Source of the DNA: Leuctra nigra
Taxonomy: Eukaryota > Arthropoda > Insecta > Plecoptera > Leuctridae
DNA: 64,000 nucleotides
Direction: 5' to 3'
Assembly (NCBI GenBank): GCA_934045905.1
Contig: OW203762.1
Location: 54,337,411-54,401,410, forward strand
Below, piece after piece: positions 45,885 through 59,662 of this stretch. The first letter of the stretch is position 1. Every line of letters begins with the position of its first letter. Under the pieces are notes generated by a model. The model was given only the letters and a program-made list of their open reading frames with translations. It ran no database searches and was not told the origin of the DNA. The position numbers were made by a program, and so were the translations under genes.

Positions 45885-47214
45885 TGGCGTACTTGCAAAA
45901 CTCTGAAGGAGTAAATTTGATACCTAATCAATACCAATTGGAAGGTAATGGTAAATATTTTTGTCTTGGGATGTAACTTTGCTCGTGATCGGTAACTTGT
46001 CAATCATAGTTTTGAAAACCTCTAGACGTGTGTAACATATATTTATCTCCTGTATCTTCACCATCTCGTGTAGCTGGAGTCATTAAAATCTCTTATAAAA
46101 TAATCACCCATCCACCTCCAGTTTCATAACTTTTATAAACCAATACCATTTACAGTTAACTTCGATTCATTCATTTATTTTTTGTCCGCCTGTCGCAAGA
46201 AATTACAGCAATTTACATCGGCAAGACAGCAATTAAGTCGACTGCGAATATTAGTAAATACACAGTATTGGAGTTGGTATTGAATCAATTTACATTTCTC
46301 AGTTTCCCATCTTGCGTGGCTAGCATTGGCACCTAATTACACGTTTAAAGTTTCTTGGCAAAGTCTCACTGTGGGAATTGTACCTATGTGTTGCAGGTAC
46401 GCCTATAGCCGTTGACCAGCCTGAGCTGTTTTCTAGCTGTTTTTTCTAATATTATTTGTTCCAACCAACTGGTACTAGGAATGACATAGCGTGTGAAACT
46501 TGGCTTGAACTTCATTATACTGACCACTCTTCTTGGCAAATGTTTCCAGTGCCACTAAACACAATATCCGACTTAATTGGATGAAATAAATGAACTAAAC
46601 AGTTTAAACATATAATTTGTTTGCATGGTTAAGCAAGAGAGTTAAATGCCATTTACGAATACTTTTTTATACTATAGCGACATTTCTTCTCAAGTATGTA
46701 ACTAGTTTCAAGTTCTGTAACACAATGCTTATGATGATTACGTATAGAACTCAAAAGCGTCTCTTATTGTTTGTCCCACTTGAGAATATTTTGTCAGAGA
46801 GCAACCAGTAACTAAATGTCACCCAAATGTGTTCACTGACTGAAGTACTAACTTGTTTCTGCAGATTTGTCATAGAAATGCCTGTTGCAATGTTTGTGGC
46901 CAAGAATGACTGATTTGAAATGCACAACAATGAAACTGAATGAGGCGCCATGTTTGTGAGGCAACAATAAGATTCATACAGGTTCATTTAGCTGTCGTAT
47001 GTGACGAAGGTCCGTGACCCTTTAATTTACTAGAAGGTGTAGTTTCAATCAACAACTATTGGTATGAAGGGTAGGACGATGCTCTAACCGATTTGGACAC
47101 TTCGGAGAGACGGTCCAAGACGGCGATCATCGTCCGGGATCGCGGACACTTAGTGTTGAAGATACAGAGCAGAACGCCTCAACGAGAGGGTGGAGGCGGA
47201 GGGTCGCGGAGTTG

Positions 47215-47860
47215 CAGGGTGACGGCGACGGCAGAGGGTCGTGTGCCAGCTACAGCACGACGGCGACGGCAGAGGGTCGTGTGGCAACTACATGACGGCA
47301 GAGGGTCGTGTGGCAGCCGCATGGGCGCGTGAGCTGCTACACGACGGCGACACAGAGGGTCGTGTGGCAACTACATGACGGCAGAGGGTCGTGTGGCAGC
47401 CGCATGGGCGCGTGGGCCGATACACGACGGCGACGGCAGAGGGTCGTGTGGCAACTACATGACGGCGACTACAGAGGGTCGTGTGGCAGCCGCATGGGCG
47501 CGTGGGCCGATACACGACGGCTACTACGGAGGGTCGTGTGGCAACTACATGACGGCAGAGGGTCGTGTGTAGCCGCATGGGCTCGTGGGCTACTACACGA
47601 CGGCGACGGCAGAGGGTCGTGTGGCAACTACATGACGGCAGAGGGTCGTGTGGCAGCTACAGCACGACGGCGACTACGGAGGGTCGTGTGGCAACTACAT
47701 GACGGCAGAGGGTCGTGTGGCAGCTACATGACGGCAGAGGGTCGTGTGGCAGCCGCATGGGCGCGTGGGCCGATACACGACGGCGACTACGGAGGGTCGT
47801 GTGGCAACTACATGACGGCAGAGGGTCGTGTGGCAGCCGCATGGGCGCGTGGGCTACTCG
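47215..47860. repeat. GC-rich compound minisatellite with AGGGTCGTGTGGCA core
   Basis: The core AGGGTCGTGTGGCA recurs about 17 times, separated by either ACTACATGACGGCAG, GCCGCATGGGCGCGTGGGC or ACACGACGGCGACTACG segments, so it is a mosaic of several unit types rather than a simple array. Long ORFs stay open on both strands because units lack stops. Confidence 0.93.
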
Positions 47861-49205
47861 GAGCGCGTACGATGACCCGCGACCACTGCGATCACGTTCC
47901 CACGATCGCCGATGAATGGAGCTCCACTTGGAGGCTGCACTCGTACAGCCCGGGGCGCCAGGAGATGATGAATGAAACGACTTGGTCGCGTGGCACTCTG
48001 TGACGTCACGATACACCGTGCACTACCCGGTGCGAAACCATTGGTCTATAAGAAATCACGAAATCAACCCAAACTTCGAGATTTACTTTGCCTGATGTGG
48101 GACAGATCATTCAGGAGCATTCAATCGTCTTCACAGTGAAACAAGAATCAAAAGCTCTCGCCTTTTATTTAGTTTGAACTGTTACAGGAAAGTTCACTCT
48201 TTTTTCTCTTCATTCTCGTGGAGTGGAAACTGCTTTTTAAATGTTTCGTTTCTAAAGCATTTTAATATCTTGCGTGGACCAGCTATTAGAAATGCACCAA
48301 ACATGAGAAATGTTACGTCCAACACAGATTCTGTTCCCCTCCCGTGCACGTAGGTAACTATTGTAATTACGCTCACGATATTTCGCCAGGTTAGTATAAT
48401 CCACTTGAGTTTGCGTGTGTTATGTTTTCTTGCTCGCTGCTCGGCTATTTTTAGCCGCGATCGCTTCTGGCGATATCATCTCGTTGAGCAACGTGGTGGA
48501 GGTAAATGCATTTATCTCCCGCCGTCCAACACAACACATGGTCTCGTTGAACCTTCCGGGGCCGAAATCTGGTCCGGAGCGGCGATCTGCGAACTACTTT
48601 GTGTACGCGAAGTCGATCAGAATGACACCCTGTATCCTGGCGCGAACATAGTGCGGAGTGCAGTGAGTTTGGTGTGAGCCGAAGCCCACTGGATTTCCCA
48701 TCATGATTGACCGTCCAGATCTCTTGTCGGCTCCGACATTTAAACATGTTCAACTCATTTACATTTCGTTTGGTATGCCTTGTCAGTGTTCAATTAAAGG
48801 ACATTTTATTATTTGAAATGGGTTTTACTAAAGATAGAATACAGAGAAATTTGGGAGAGCTGATTATTTTGTCATTTTCGAGCATTTTGAAGAATCATAT
48901 TCGATATCGACACATCGTTTTAGGAGATATAAGCATAATGGTTTCTGTTTTCAAGTTGCAAATATCTTTTTCTGTTGTAACTTCGGGGGTATTTTGTTTG
49001 TGCTACATCTCAAAAATAGATGAGAGTCGACAGGACTCGCAGAAAATTTCGATTCCGATGTAATTTTTTTTTTCAAAAATGCATGAAAATGCATTAGCTC
49101 TGGGTTGTACGTGACATTTGTGACATTTAATCGTGTGTTGCATGTTGCATATACTGCTGTGAAGTAAGTCATTTTAATTCAAATATGAAAACCACAAAAA
49201 ACCAT

Positions 49206-49526
49206 AAAAAGGCGGCCCCTACTTTTTTCTTCACGGCTTGACCGATTGTTTTCAAAATTTAACAGCATATAGATAAAGAGTAAATCTGTGTCTCTAGTAA
49301 AAAATAATAAAAAATGTGTTTTCTCGTTTTGAGGAAGTTTTGAGGAAGTAAAATTCATAAACATGGGCAATATATGAGTCTTTTTGGCACCTCTGCCCCG
49401 AAATAACTAAACAAAAAATAAAACTTTGGGGCCACTAGAGACACAGATCTACTCTTTATCTATAACCTGTGAAAATTTGAAGACAATCGGTAAAGCCGTT
49501 TAGAAAAAAGTAGGGGCCGCCTTTTT
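49206..49526. mobile_element. Foldback element with AAAAAGGCGGCCCCTAC ends
   Basis: 321 bp. Left AAAAAGGCGGCCCCTACTTT and right end AAAGTAGGGGCCGCCTTTTT are complements. Arms pair for about 90 bp through TATAGATAAAGAGTA and ACACAGAT. Confidence 0.85.
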
Positions 49527-49690
49527 GTGCTTCATTAAACATGGATTTCATCAAGTATCGTAGACTCTTAAATTCATAAATTATCTGCAGTTGACTTTGA
49601 TATCTAACGAATAATATGTGGAATATCAATAAAGTGCTTTTATATTTTGAATCGAGATGAGCTACCCGCATATCTGAGCTTGGCGGGTTC

Positions 49691-49785
49691 TGGTGGAGGT
49701 GCCGGGTCCTGCCTGTCAGAGTGACAAGTGTAGCTCAGAAGGCCGTGTTGGTTGAGCCACCGAGACCGCGGGTTCCTTCCTGTGC
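49691..49785 (+). mobile_element. Possible SINE copy sharing a core with the tandem arrays
   Basis: TGGTGGAGGTGCCGGGTCC, then GTGTAGCTCAGAAGGCCG (A-box-like TAGCTCAGAAGG) and GCGGGTTCCTTCC (decayed B box). The first phrase is shared with the 83-bp array. Confidence 0.45.
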
Positions 49786-50323
49786 AGCGTGATTAGAATA
49801 CCACGTGACTCCAAAACAAACATGTTTCATCCCAATCTATAAGATTCTGGTTTCTTTGACTATTGGTTTTCTCACGGAAACATTAAACCTATCCCAATGG
49901 CTTGACCGGTGTATGCAAATGTCGCTTTAAATAGCCAGTGATAATTCAAAGTTAAAGACGCCATCCGGCAAGAACCTATAACGAGATAATTATTTTCCAC
50001 CAAATTTGGTTTTGTTCGCTGAACCGGCGATGTTTTTTTCGGTAGACGAAATCGAGTATTTCAAGTTCTAAAGGATGGCGAGAGTTGAAGAGGAAGTGAC
50101 GTTTGCGATCATCTTCGATCCACTGGGCCAATTGCGTTCCTCGGAGAATGTGAAATAAATTCATGAACGCTTTGTCCCTCAAAGTCGATATAAACAGTGC
50201 GTGCGGTTAGATACGAGCTTGAGGAAGGGAAGGGCAGATCGGGGCTAGTCACAGTGCTGTCAACATTGCAGTGCAGGAGTCGTCCTGATCCTGATCCTGC
50301 GTGGGACGCGCTCACCAACAGGT

Positions 50324-50520
50324 AGTCGCTATCAGGCTGATCTCTTCCTGATCCAAGTCGCTATCAGGCTGATCTCTTCCTGATCCAAGTCGCTATCAGG
50401 CTGATCACTTCCTGATCCAAGTCGCTATCAGGCTGATCTCTTCCTGATCCAAGTCGCTATCAGGCTGATCTCTTCCTGATCCAAGTCGCTATCAGGCTGA
50501 TCTCTTCCTGATCCAAGTCG
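50324..50520. repeat. 32-bp minisatellite, 6 copies
   Basis: Unit AGTCGCTATCAGGCTGATCT then CTTCCTGATCCA; nearly identical copies, one with CACTT. Confidence 0.95.
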
Positions 50521-51839
50521 CGCAGAGGACTCCAGGCTAATGCATTGTAACTTGCTTATTTCCTTCTTGCATTTATGTGCAGCATGTAAATGACTGTTAT
50601 TAATATCTATCAAGTCAAACAGCTTTTGTTAAATCGTTCTGATTATTTTTAAAAGTTCAGGTGGCAACTCGAATGCATGGGAATTGTTTTCATAGGAAGT
50701 CATTTAAACATTTAAATGCATGTTAGCTCCAAAGACCTAAAAATTAACCCCGGCAGGCTGTTTATGTTCGATGCTATCTTGACACCCCAAGCTTCCTGTA
50801 TTCGCTTTATTAGACATATTATATTAATGGTCATTATAGATTTTTACGATTACACTTTGACCAGTTTCGGAGTTTACAATAGTTTCGTAACCTCCAGAAC
50901 CTGTTTGAGAGTTCTGTGACCAGAACTTGTTGGTTCTCACGATGCATAAAACAGCGGTTGATTTGACGACGACTTCTACTCGATTCACACGGGCGCTTCT
51001 CATTACCCACAACGTGATCAATCCTGGAGCCAGGGCCGAGCTGTCACTGATTGGCAACAACCAACATGTCCGATCTTTTATTACACCTCGTGAGCTAGCG
51101 CCTCGAGCGTCATAACGGTGCCAGTCCGATGTAAAGCGCCAGCCACATTGTGCGCGCTTTCAGACGGCCGTGTATCATCAGTCCGCAGGATGCAGGACGT
51201 TCATTCTAATGTCTTTGCTCCGGGATTGAGGTGTTACGACTGACCTGACAATAAGACCAAGTTTTCATCAACCGGGAAACAAGAAAAGTTGTTGACATGA
51301 GAATATTACAAGAGCTTTCTTTTCAAAAGGCAGTTGGACTGGAAAATCAAATCTTCTGCTTCACTGGATTTTAATATTTGTGTTCAGAAAGACACAAAGC
51401 AAAGAATACCTATCGTGGTTATTTCCATTGGTGTCACAAGAGTGAAAATAAAAATAGCATCTTATTGTTACTCTTTCAATCATATCGTATCAGAGACAAG
51501 AGCGCTCGTCTTGGCTCCACTGCCCACAACAGACTTCACGCTGCTCTCCCATAAATAACCATCGCACAATGATTGATTCATCATTTCGCTGCTAGGAACA
51601 TAATTCGCACAAACAAACCTCCTGGCGCCGGAAAACTTGTCTTGTTATGGCAGAAGCTCCAAGCAGACAATTTGAATAATTGCACATTGTTTGGCTGTCG
51701 CGCGCCTCTTGAAAGTAAACACCTCGTCATTCATCTCTCATCTGCGCGAGGAGCCAGCATCTCATGAATGAATCTAGCTCCGCACGTCCGCCCGACCGAA
51801 ACCTGTCCGAGAAACCACGACTGCGTCACATACCTGTTC

Positions 51840-52060
51840 GAAGATGGACCTAATTAGTGCCGGAGAGATAAAACAAGAGGCAAATAGCGAGGAAGCATTT
51901 TATTACCATCCATAAACTCTGCATTACATTGGCCGTGTAAAAAGCGAGCGAGGCCAAGCGCTGGGGATGAAATCAAAGTTCTTATCACCTCGAGGTAATG
52001 ATATACAAAGTACTGAATGCAGCGCGCGGGCGCGGCTTCTGTCGCGCCTCGTCGCAAATC
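51840..52060. promoter_or_regulatory. GATA/homeodomain-motif-rich block (candidate enhancer)
   Basis: CCTAATTAGTG, GAGAGATAAAAC, TTTTATTACC, CCATAAAC, CTTATCACC and GGTAATGATA lie close together in non-repetitive sequence. Inference only. Confidence 0.3.
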
Positions 52061-53615
52061 ACTGGCCACGGACAATTCATTTATCGAGTTAAAAACCGTA
52101 CTATTCGATATCACGGTATAAAAAGTGGTCGTAGTTAAAATGCACGAATCCTGTTCCTGTGAATTTTCAACGGCTATTTGTAATCGAACGCTTGGTTTGC
52201 AGCATGCGATGGGCGACGGCAAATCAATCAAACACTGACAAATCATTCCATTGGTGAAACATCAACCCTGTGAAAGCTGCTCCACTAACCCACTTGAAAC
52301 ATTGTTTCAAACACTGCATGGAAATCAGACAACAGATCGCTTCGAGATGTTGTCAATCCTGCCAAGACTTCAACTCGCCTCTATTCAAAGCAATCAGACT
52401 CGGATCTAAAGGAAGTGACAATCATCTAATATTGGTTTCATAACGAGATAGCCGTCTTGAACTGAATCATGTCAGATAAATGTTGTGGATTTATGTTGTT
52501 AGGCAGCATCAATGTGTGTTTAATCCATACTTCATGTCTTCATAAACAAGGAAAGAAATCTCCCCATCATCCTGCGATGATTATGACTGAAAGAAAGAAA
52601 CTCTTCTGCTCCAGCTAAGTGGATCGAATGAGCATTCTGTTTGTTTTTCAACCACTATTTGCTCCAAGAGGTGCAATCGTAGGCGAGAACCTCGCACTGG
52701 CTAAACAAATGAAAGTTAGTTGGTTTCTAATATTGCTCTTCCGGTGCTAATGGCGTAGTTCCCTTGTCTTGTCTTGTACCTACACTAGTTGGCCGCGTCG
52801 CCGCTCGCCGCGCTGCAGTGGGCACCGGCCCGTGAAACATATTCACAGCACTTGGCCAGTTTACGAACCCGGACCTCTCGGCAAATATATCGCCACTTTA
52901 CATTCAAATAGCAGCACTAAATCTTATCATAGCGTAGTCCTTGCTAACTCACGCAAAGTAAATCTTGATCTTACATTTGGAATCAACTCGAATGCGACTT
53001 GCTGGTCGTAAAGAAGAGATTTCCATGGTTTTATCTCGGAACACTTGTTGATAGTGCCTCCCACATGCCCCCGCCACCCCCTGCCCCCGGGGGCGTGCCG
53101 GGGGCGGGACTTGCGGCGTCGCCATTGTCTTCGCATGCCCACGTGACGCAACTTCTTCTGACGGCGTCGCAACGCGTCGCTCCCGTGCGTCTGCCCGTGA
53201 GTGATGAGTGATCAGTGTGCTGTGTGTGTGTCGGGGGTGGAGGTGGGGGGGTGTGCGTGAGGGAATGCCAGCCACCTGCCTCCCCCTGCCCTGCATGACT
53301 CTTATCGCACAATTATTCCCACGGTTGTTAATTACCTCACCTGCTGAGCGCACCTGGGCGGCAGGGGAGGGGGAGGGGGCACTTGGTGTTATTCCGTATA
53401 TAGTCCTGTTTACCTTCGAAATAATTACTGCATCGAAATGTCTTTACACATCCGACCATTTTACAACGTACCGTTTTTCAAGAAAACATGATTTAGTCGA
53501 CAGATGTAAATAAGTGTTATTATTTTTGAACTCCGCTTGTCGATGTCAGGTGTGTCGTCCACGCATCCTGATTGTACGGATCATCGGGGACACCCGATAG
53601 TACTTGTCAATCAGT

Positions 53616-53641
53616 GGGGGGGGGGGGGGGGGGGGGGGGGG
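53616..53641 (+). repeat. Poly(G) tract, 26 nt
   Basis: Longest of seven uninterrupted G runs of 14 or more on the + strand; able to form a G-quadruplex. Confidence 0.9.
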
Positions 53642-54363
53642 TCGCGCGTTTCTAGGCTAAATGTGACGGATCAATTATGTGATTCTGAGGCTAATTCTTC
53701 AAATTTCACGTTTTCATTGTTTAAAACTTGAAAAAGTTGACAACTAGGTCTTAGCCAAACGTAAAACGGTTCCTAAAGGTGAATCTCAAGAATTGACCTC
53801 CTGAAGTGACAGGGTGATAATGATGATGATGAGTATGTAAGGATGAATGTGGAGAATGAGGCGGTCGTGACCTATTAGTTGAACCTTCCCAACATGGTTC
53901 GGGATCGAGAGCACGAAAACACTCCGGTCAGGAACGCCGTCCTCGGGGATCGAACTCTGAATCTCCAGAGTCCATCTCGAACCGTCTGCGTCTGCTCGGC
54001 GTTCTACTTCTGCGCCTACATCGCATTGCTTGTAATTGTCTCACCTGTCATGTGATTCTCACGCATGGACTCGTATTGGCGACAACTGCTTCGCTTGTCA
54101 CGCCTCAGAGCGCGCGCTAATAGATCTGTTGATTCCCAGTAATTAATCACAATATCAGGAGTTATTCCACAACATGCAGGGGGAGGGAGGGGGACACCTG
54201 GCTATCACTTCCCACGCCAAATCATCCCAGATGTCAAGATGCATTGCGGGATCGTGTGAAACATCGAAACACTTTGACTTCGTATACACGCTACATTTGA
54301 TCGAGTGAAAATTACTCGGATATCAAATATTTATTCCAAATGTGTGCTTGATGAAATGATTCC

Positions 54364-54364
<1 letters not shown>

Positions 54365-54433
<69 letters not shown>

Positions 54434-54443
54434 GTCATCATCA
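54365..54443. repeat. (ATC)n microsatellite, about 26 copies
   Basis: Near-perfect CAT/ATC run with one CGT interruption. Confidence 0.95.
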
Positions 54444-56559
54444 AATCATCCAGCACAGGGCATTAATGCTGAGGACTGGAAGCCGAGGAAACACCTGTGG
54501 AATAATTCACAATGCAAAGTGTAGGTGGAGATCGTCGTATGTTATATTAGCAATTACACCAGACGCGCATGCGCATTCATCCTTTGCATCCAATATGGAA
54601 GAAGTCATCTGGAGACATATTTATCAGGGATAAAATGTCTCGCAAATACTTCATTCAGTGCAATTATCTAGATTATTGCGATCTTCTGCCCTCTAGATTC
54701 TGTAGTTTTGTTTGCTTTATCGATGAGAAGAAAATGTTGATCAAGAACGTGGATCAGTCAAGTAACTGAGAAAGTACAGAAGGGCGGCGCACAATCAACA
54801 TGTGTGCAACATAACTCGTCCAGCTTATGCAGTGGGATCCGACGCTTGACACATTCTCGTATTAGGAAACAATGTATAATAAGTATTTGTGTTTCATCAG
54901 CCCTTATCGGATCCGTGAATGTCAGCGGTGACGCGACTCGGTTTTGTTTCTATTGATTTATGGTGACACCTTATTGAAAGACAAAGTGGTTCACCTTTTG
55001 TCGCCGCCAGCGTGAGAATGGTTCCCACCTATTGTTCACCGCCTGCTCGATCCACAACATGGCTGCCCGAGCGCGTCCATCACACGTTTATGACACTCGT
55101 CCATCATGAGAGTGGCGATCTCGCAGTGACGTGTAGCCAGGTTATTCGGCTATTAGAATGTTGTGCTGGACACAAAGCAATGAGCGTCGTCACTATACAT
55201 GTAGATCGAGTCCAATGCTGCTTTCTGTACTTCACATTTGAAATTACATGGTCACGTGTTTCATGGAAATGTGGGTATTCCAGTAAATATCAGAACCAAA
55301 TAATAAGATCACCCGAAAATCTAGAATTTGTATGAGATATAATAATTCTTGTATAATGTACCCAACTATATTGCTGCCATGGAGAAGACTTTGTCGATGC
55401 ACATAACAAATTATGACTATAATTTTTTTTTACTGTTTTATAAAATTAGAATAATCCAATCGATATATTTTTTATCGATTTTTGAAAACTTTTATCCGGC
55501 TACAAAAATAATACCAAGTTCATTCAATTCCTCTGTAATAATTGAGATGAACTTCCCCAATGCAAGTCCCAACAGTGTTGTTACATAATGCTGCACTGCA
55601 ACGTCTCACAGCACCTGCTTCATTTGCATCCAGTGCGTGAAACGCGCCTCCTCGATGTACGATGAGAGGAACAGAAGGAGATAAGCCCTCTCATTTGTCA
55701 GGGTGTTGTCCGCCTGAATCACCGGAGCAACGAACCCAGGACTTTTACCTTATCTCGCTCTCTAGCCGCCCACAAAACACAGAAGTGCGCGAGCTGTGTT
55801 GTTTCCAATGCCGATGCATTTGCTCGTCCCACCCAAAGTGTTCTGAGAACGGCAATAAGACGCCCTCGTCGGACAACATTGCACATCACGTGATCACACA
55901 TGGCGACTCCCAGCTGACCTACAAACTGTTGATGATGGACACTCAAATGTTCCCGCTCAGGAAGAAAACTACTCGTCATTGGCGCAAGCGCATAGCGGAC
56001 AGGCAATAAGATTATCAACTCGTGTTTTGAGATAAACACAAGCCACAGAGACGCACGCATTGCACAATTTGCAACAATCCGTGACCTTCATGATATAGAA
56101 ACAAATAAACTTGCATCTTAGTCAAGAAAGGATGCGATTCCACGGACCTTTTTTCTCCTGGAACTGGGACTTGTTTTCATGCTGTTTTGGATTGACTTGC
56201 AAATGTATCGCAGGCAACTAGACTTTTCAGCATACGGGCAAAGAGGCTAAAACAAAATCGTACTTTACTTAGATTCTATTTATTGTAGATGATTACAAGA
56301 ATGTTTATATTAATTTTCAAACAAATTACCAATTTCCAGCAACGTCAAAATGATCTGAATAGAAAAAGATCCAACAAATTGTATTTCTTCTCTGTGTTTT
56401 CAAACTGCACAGATTCTTCCGGTCGATTGTTGCCGTCTACACGAAGAAGTATCTGTCTGTGAGCTAAATCGAGTCTGACACAAATTGCTGTAATCTCTGT
56501 GTTCCGATATCCTGACAATCGCCGCGACATTCCGATCGCTCGCGACTTCTCGCATTTCT

Positions 56560-56780
56560 CGCGCTCCACGTTATTACCGCAAATCAATCACTTATCATTC
56601 CGAGAGCTCTGCTTTGTTCCCCATCTTGCCTTATCTCATCTCCCCGCTTTATTCAGCCCAACACAATGCATATTTCATGCGCAGCTTATCTCCTCTCATT
56701 ATAATAAAGTAATTATTCGCATTTTCCGAATAAATCATTCAGTAATAAAAACACCCGTATTTTATTAACGTCGCGTTAAA
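56560..56780. promoter_or_regulatory. GATA-cluster noncoding block (candidate enhancer)
   Basis: Three GATA sites within about 110 bp (CACTTATCATT, GCCTTATCTCA, GCTTATCTCC), an octamer-like ATGCATATTTCATGC, and homeodomain cores AAGTAATTATTCG and TTTATTAACG. Low repeat content. Inference only. Confidence 0.35.
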
Positions 56781-57129
56781 GATCGTGGGATATTTGCTGT
56801 AAAATATTCCTTGTATTAACATACAAGTTACATTTCAACTATGTCATGAACATACTGCAGTCTCTGCATAGTCTGACACATAAATTCCCCACGTATGTAA
56901 ATGAATCACGTGATACGGCTTCAACGTATACATCAAATACACCATTACGAAGGGCCCCACCACCTGTTTTAGATGTTTAAAGCGAGTAGATTAGACATTC
57001 AAATTTATTCCACTTTTCCGAGCTAGAGTTTTTTCCAGTATTGTAATGGAATGAATGCCTCTTTTGAGTCGGACACGGTCGACGCAACACCGTGCTAATA
57101 CGACGCCGCCCTTGCTGCTGAGAGCTCTC

Positions 57130-57340
57130 GCGCTATTGTCACCGCCGATTTGCCACACTCTGCTCGGCGCAGGTAGCAACAATAGAGGCCGTGAGCTGAT
57201 TATTGCGATATCTTGCGGGGCGGCGAGCGCCCCCCGCGGCGCCACCCCGCATTGTCCGGCGCAGCGGGACGCGGCAATACCCAACTAATTGACAATTACA
57301 TCCCCTGCCTTTTGCCGCGTACTTTCAATATCGCATGGCC
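57130..57340. promoter_or_regulatory. GC-rich island next to homeodomain sites
   Basis: GGGGCGGCGAGCGCCCCCCG is a GC-rich palindromic stretch, followed by CAACTAATTGACAATTACAT with two homeodomain cores. CpG density is far above the surroundings. Could be an enhancer or an internal promoter. Confidence 0.3.
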
Positions 57341-58438
57341 ACTTGTTGCTATCTCGTACTTTGTATTGCGCGCTGCACGCAACAACACGCAACGCCGACT
57401 TTACAGCTCAATCGTAAAAAGTTTATTTTAGGAGAATTTACTTTGGGCATAATTTCAACGTGAATGTAAAATAATAATTCCGAATCGTGCCAGTTTTACG
57501 AGTTGCTCATCAAAACTATACGTGAAATAACTTGATAAGATTGCTAATGTGAGTTTAATCCGAGATATTGAGGCCTAGCAGAGACCACGGCGCTGACGTC
57601 TCGTCCCGACGCCTCCGCTGTGTATTTCCACGCGTCTAATGAACTTCCACCCCGGTGCTGACGTCACGCGAAGACGCTTGTTAAGTCCTGCACTCAGGCG
57701 TCTGATCCGACGCTAATTACACGTCGGTTCTGTTGTTAGCGTCGAGGTGGAATTAATGACGCCCCGCCAGGTTGCCAGGCGACGCCGAGGGTTGACGGCG
57801 TCCTCTGTCCGGGAACACAAAGCCAGAGGTTTGTGGGCATTCCTGGGTCAAGTCAACAATACGTGATGTCACAATCACTCACTGATTTACTCTTATTGAC
57901 ACTTGCCACGTTGCATGATCTTTTTGATATTGCCTTAAAATTATTGTAGTTTTATTGTACAGGTTATTTCTTATGCATCATTCTAAGTTCAATTTTATAT
58001 TATAAAAACAATGTAGGTATGTCACAATGAAGAAAACAGATCGCAGGACGAAGGGAAAATTCTAATAATCCTGTTTGCGCCCGCGAGCTACGAGATAACC
58101 AACAATAGAACTACGCCGTTTCATTTCTTCAAATTCACAAAAAATGATATTGAAATGTATGAAGAGAACAATGAAAGAGTAGAATATTGTTTATGCCAAA
58201 TGGTGCATAACATTAAGTTTGGATATAGTTCCAAAGGGGGCTCTCTGGATGCGCAGAATGAAAATCTGTGTTCACTTCCTCTTCATTCATCCGGCCCACT
58301 TGAGCGTCACGTGGTCACTGGATGAATGAAGGGGTAACTTGAGCCACTTGCACCCTCGGTCACGTGCTGGTTCACCCTCTTAACCCTCGACCTGATCTCT
58401 TTCACGACACACGCGGGAAATACGCCTCAGTTACTCGC

Positions 58439-59662
58439 CGCGCAGCAGATCATGATCTGTCCGTTGTCCCGCGTCGTCCTCAAACACCGCGCAGCAGATC
58501 ATGATCTGTCCGTTGTCCCGCGTCGTCCTCAAACACCGCGCAGCAGATCATGATCTGTCCGTTGTCCCGCGTCGTCCTCAAACACCGCGCAGCAGATCAT
58601 GATCTGTCCGTTGTCCCGCGTCGTCCTCAAACACCGCGCAGCAGATCATGATCTGTCCGTTGTCCCGCGTCGTCCTCAAACACCGCGCAGCAGATCATGA
58701 TCTGTCCGATGTCCCGCGTCGTCCTCAAACACCGCGCAGCAGATCATGATCTGTCCGATGTCCCGCGTCGTCCTCAAACACCGCGCAGCAGATCATGATC
58801 TGTCCGTTGTACCGCGTCGTCCTCAAACACCGCGCAGCAGATCATGATCTGTCCGTTGTCCCGCGTCGTCCTCAAACACCGCGCAGCAGATCATGATCTG
58901 TCCGATGTCCCGCGTCGTCCTCAAACACCGCGCAGCAGATCATGATCTGTCCGTTGTACCACGACGTCCTCAAACACCGCGCAGCAGATCATGATCTGTC
59001 CGTTGTCCCGCGTCGTCCTCAAACACCGCGCAGCAGATCATGATCTGTCCGATGTCCCGCGTCGTCCTCAAACACCGCGCAGCAGATCATGATCTGTCCG
59101 TTGTCCCGCGTCGTCCTCAAACACCGCGCAGCAGATCATGATCTGTCCGATGTCCCGCGTCGTCCTCAAACACCGCGCAGCAGATCATGATCTGTCCGAT
59201 GTCCCGCGTCGTCCTCAAACACCGCGCAGCAGATCATGATCTGTCCGTTGTCCCGCGTCGTCCTCAAACACCGCGCAGCAGATCATGATCTGTCCGTTGT
59301 CCCGCGTCGTCCTCAAACACCGCGCAGCAGATCATGATCTGTCCGTTGTCCCGCGTCGTCCTCAAACACCGCGCAGCAGATCATGATCTGTCCGATATCC
59401 CGCGTCGTCCTCAAACACCGCGCAGCAGATCATGATCAGTCCGTTGTCCCGCGTCGTCCTCAAACACCGCGCAGCAGATCATGATCTGTCCGATGTCCCG
59501 CGTCGTCCTCGAACACCGCGCAGCAGATCATGATCTGTCCGTTGTCCCGCGTCGTCCTCAAACACCGCGCAGCAGATCATGATCTGTCCGTTGTCCCGCG
59601 TCGTCCTCAAACACCGCGTAGCAGATCATGATCAGTCCGTTGTCCCGCGTCGTCCTCAAACA
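58439..59662. repeat. 49-bp minisatellite, about 25 copies
   Basis: Unit CGCGCAGCAGATCATGATCT then GTCCGTTGTCCCGCGTCG and TCCTCAAACAC. Each unit holds the 14-bp perfect palindrome CAGATCATGATCTG. Most differences are one T/A swap (CCGTTG against CCGATG) scattered along the array. Confidence 0.96.

Noticed and set aside
47308..48003. 231-codon ORF on the + strand
   Set aside because: Almost all of it is minisatellite, the opposite strand is equally open, and no domain or splice context supports coding.
48405..48680. Region with three overlapping ORFs, one with a signal-like N-terminus
   Set aside because: Both strands are open because of GC composition; no recognised domain and no convincing splice pair. 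Could still be a hidden exon, but unsupported.
58439..59662. CRISPR-like regularly spaced repeats
   Set aside because: Units are contiguous 49-mers with no unique spacers, no cas genes, and the host is an animal with introns. It is a minisatellite.
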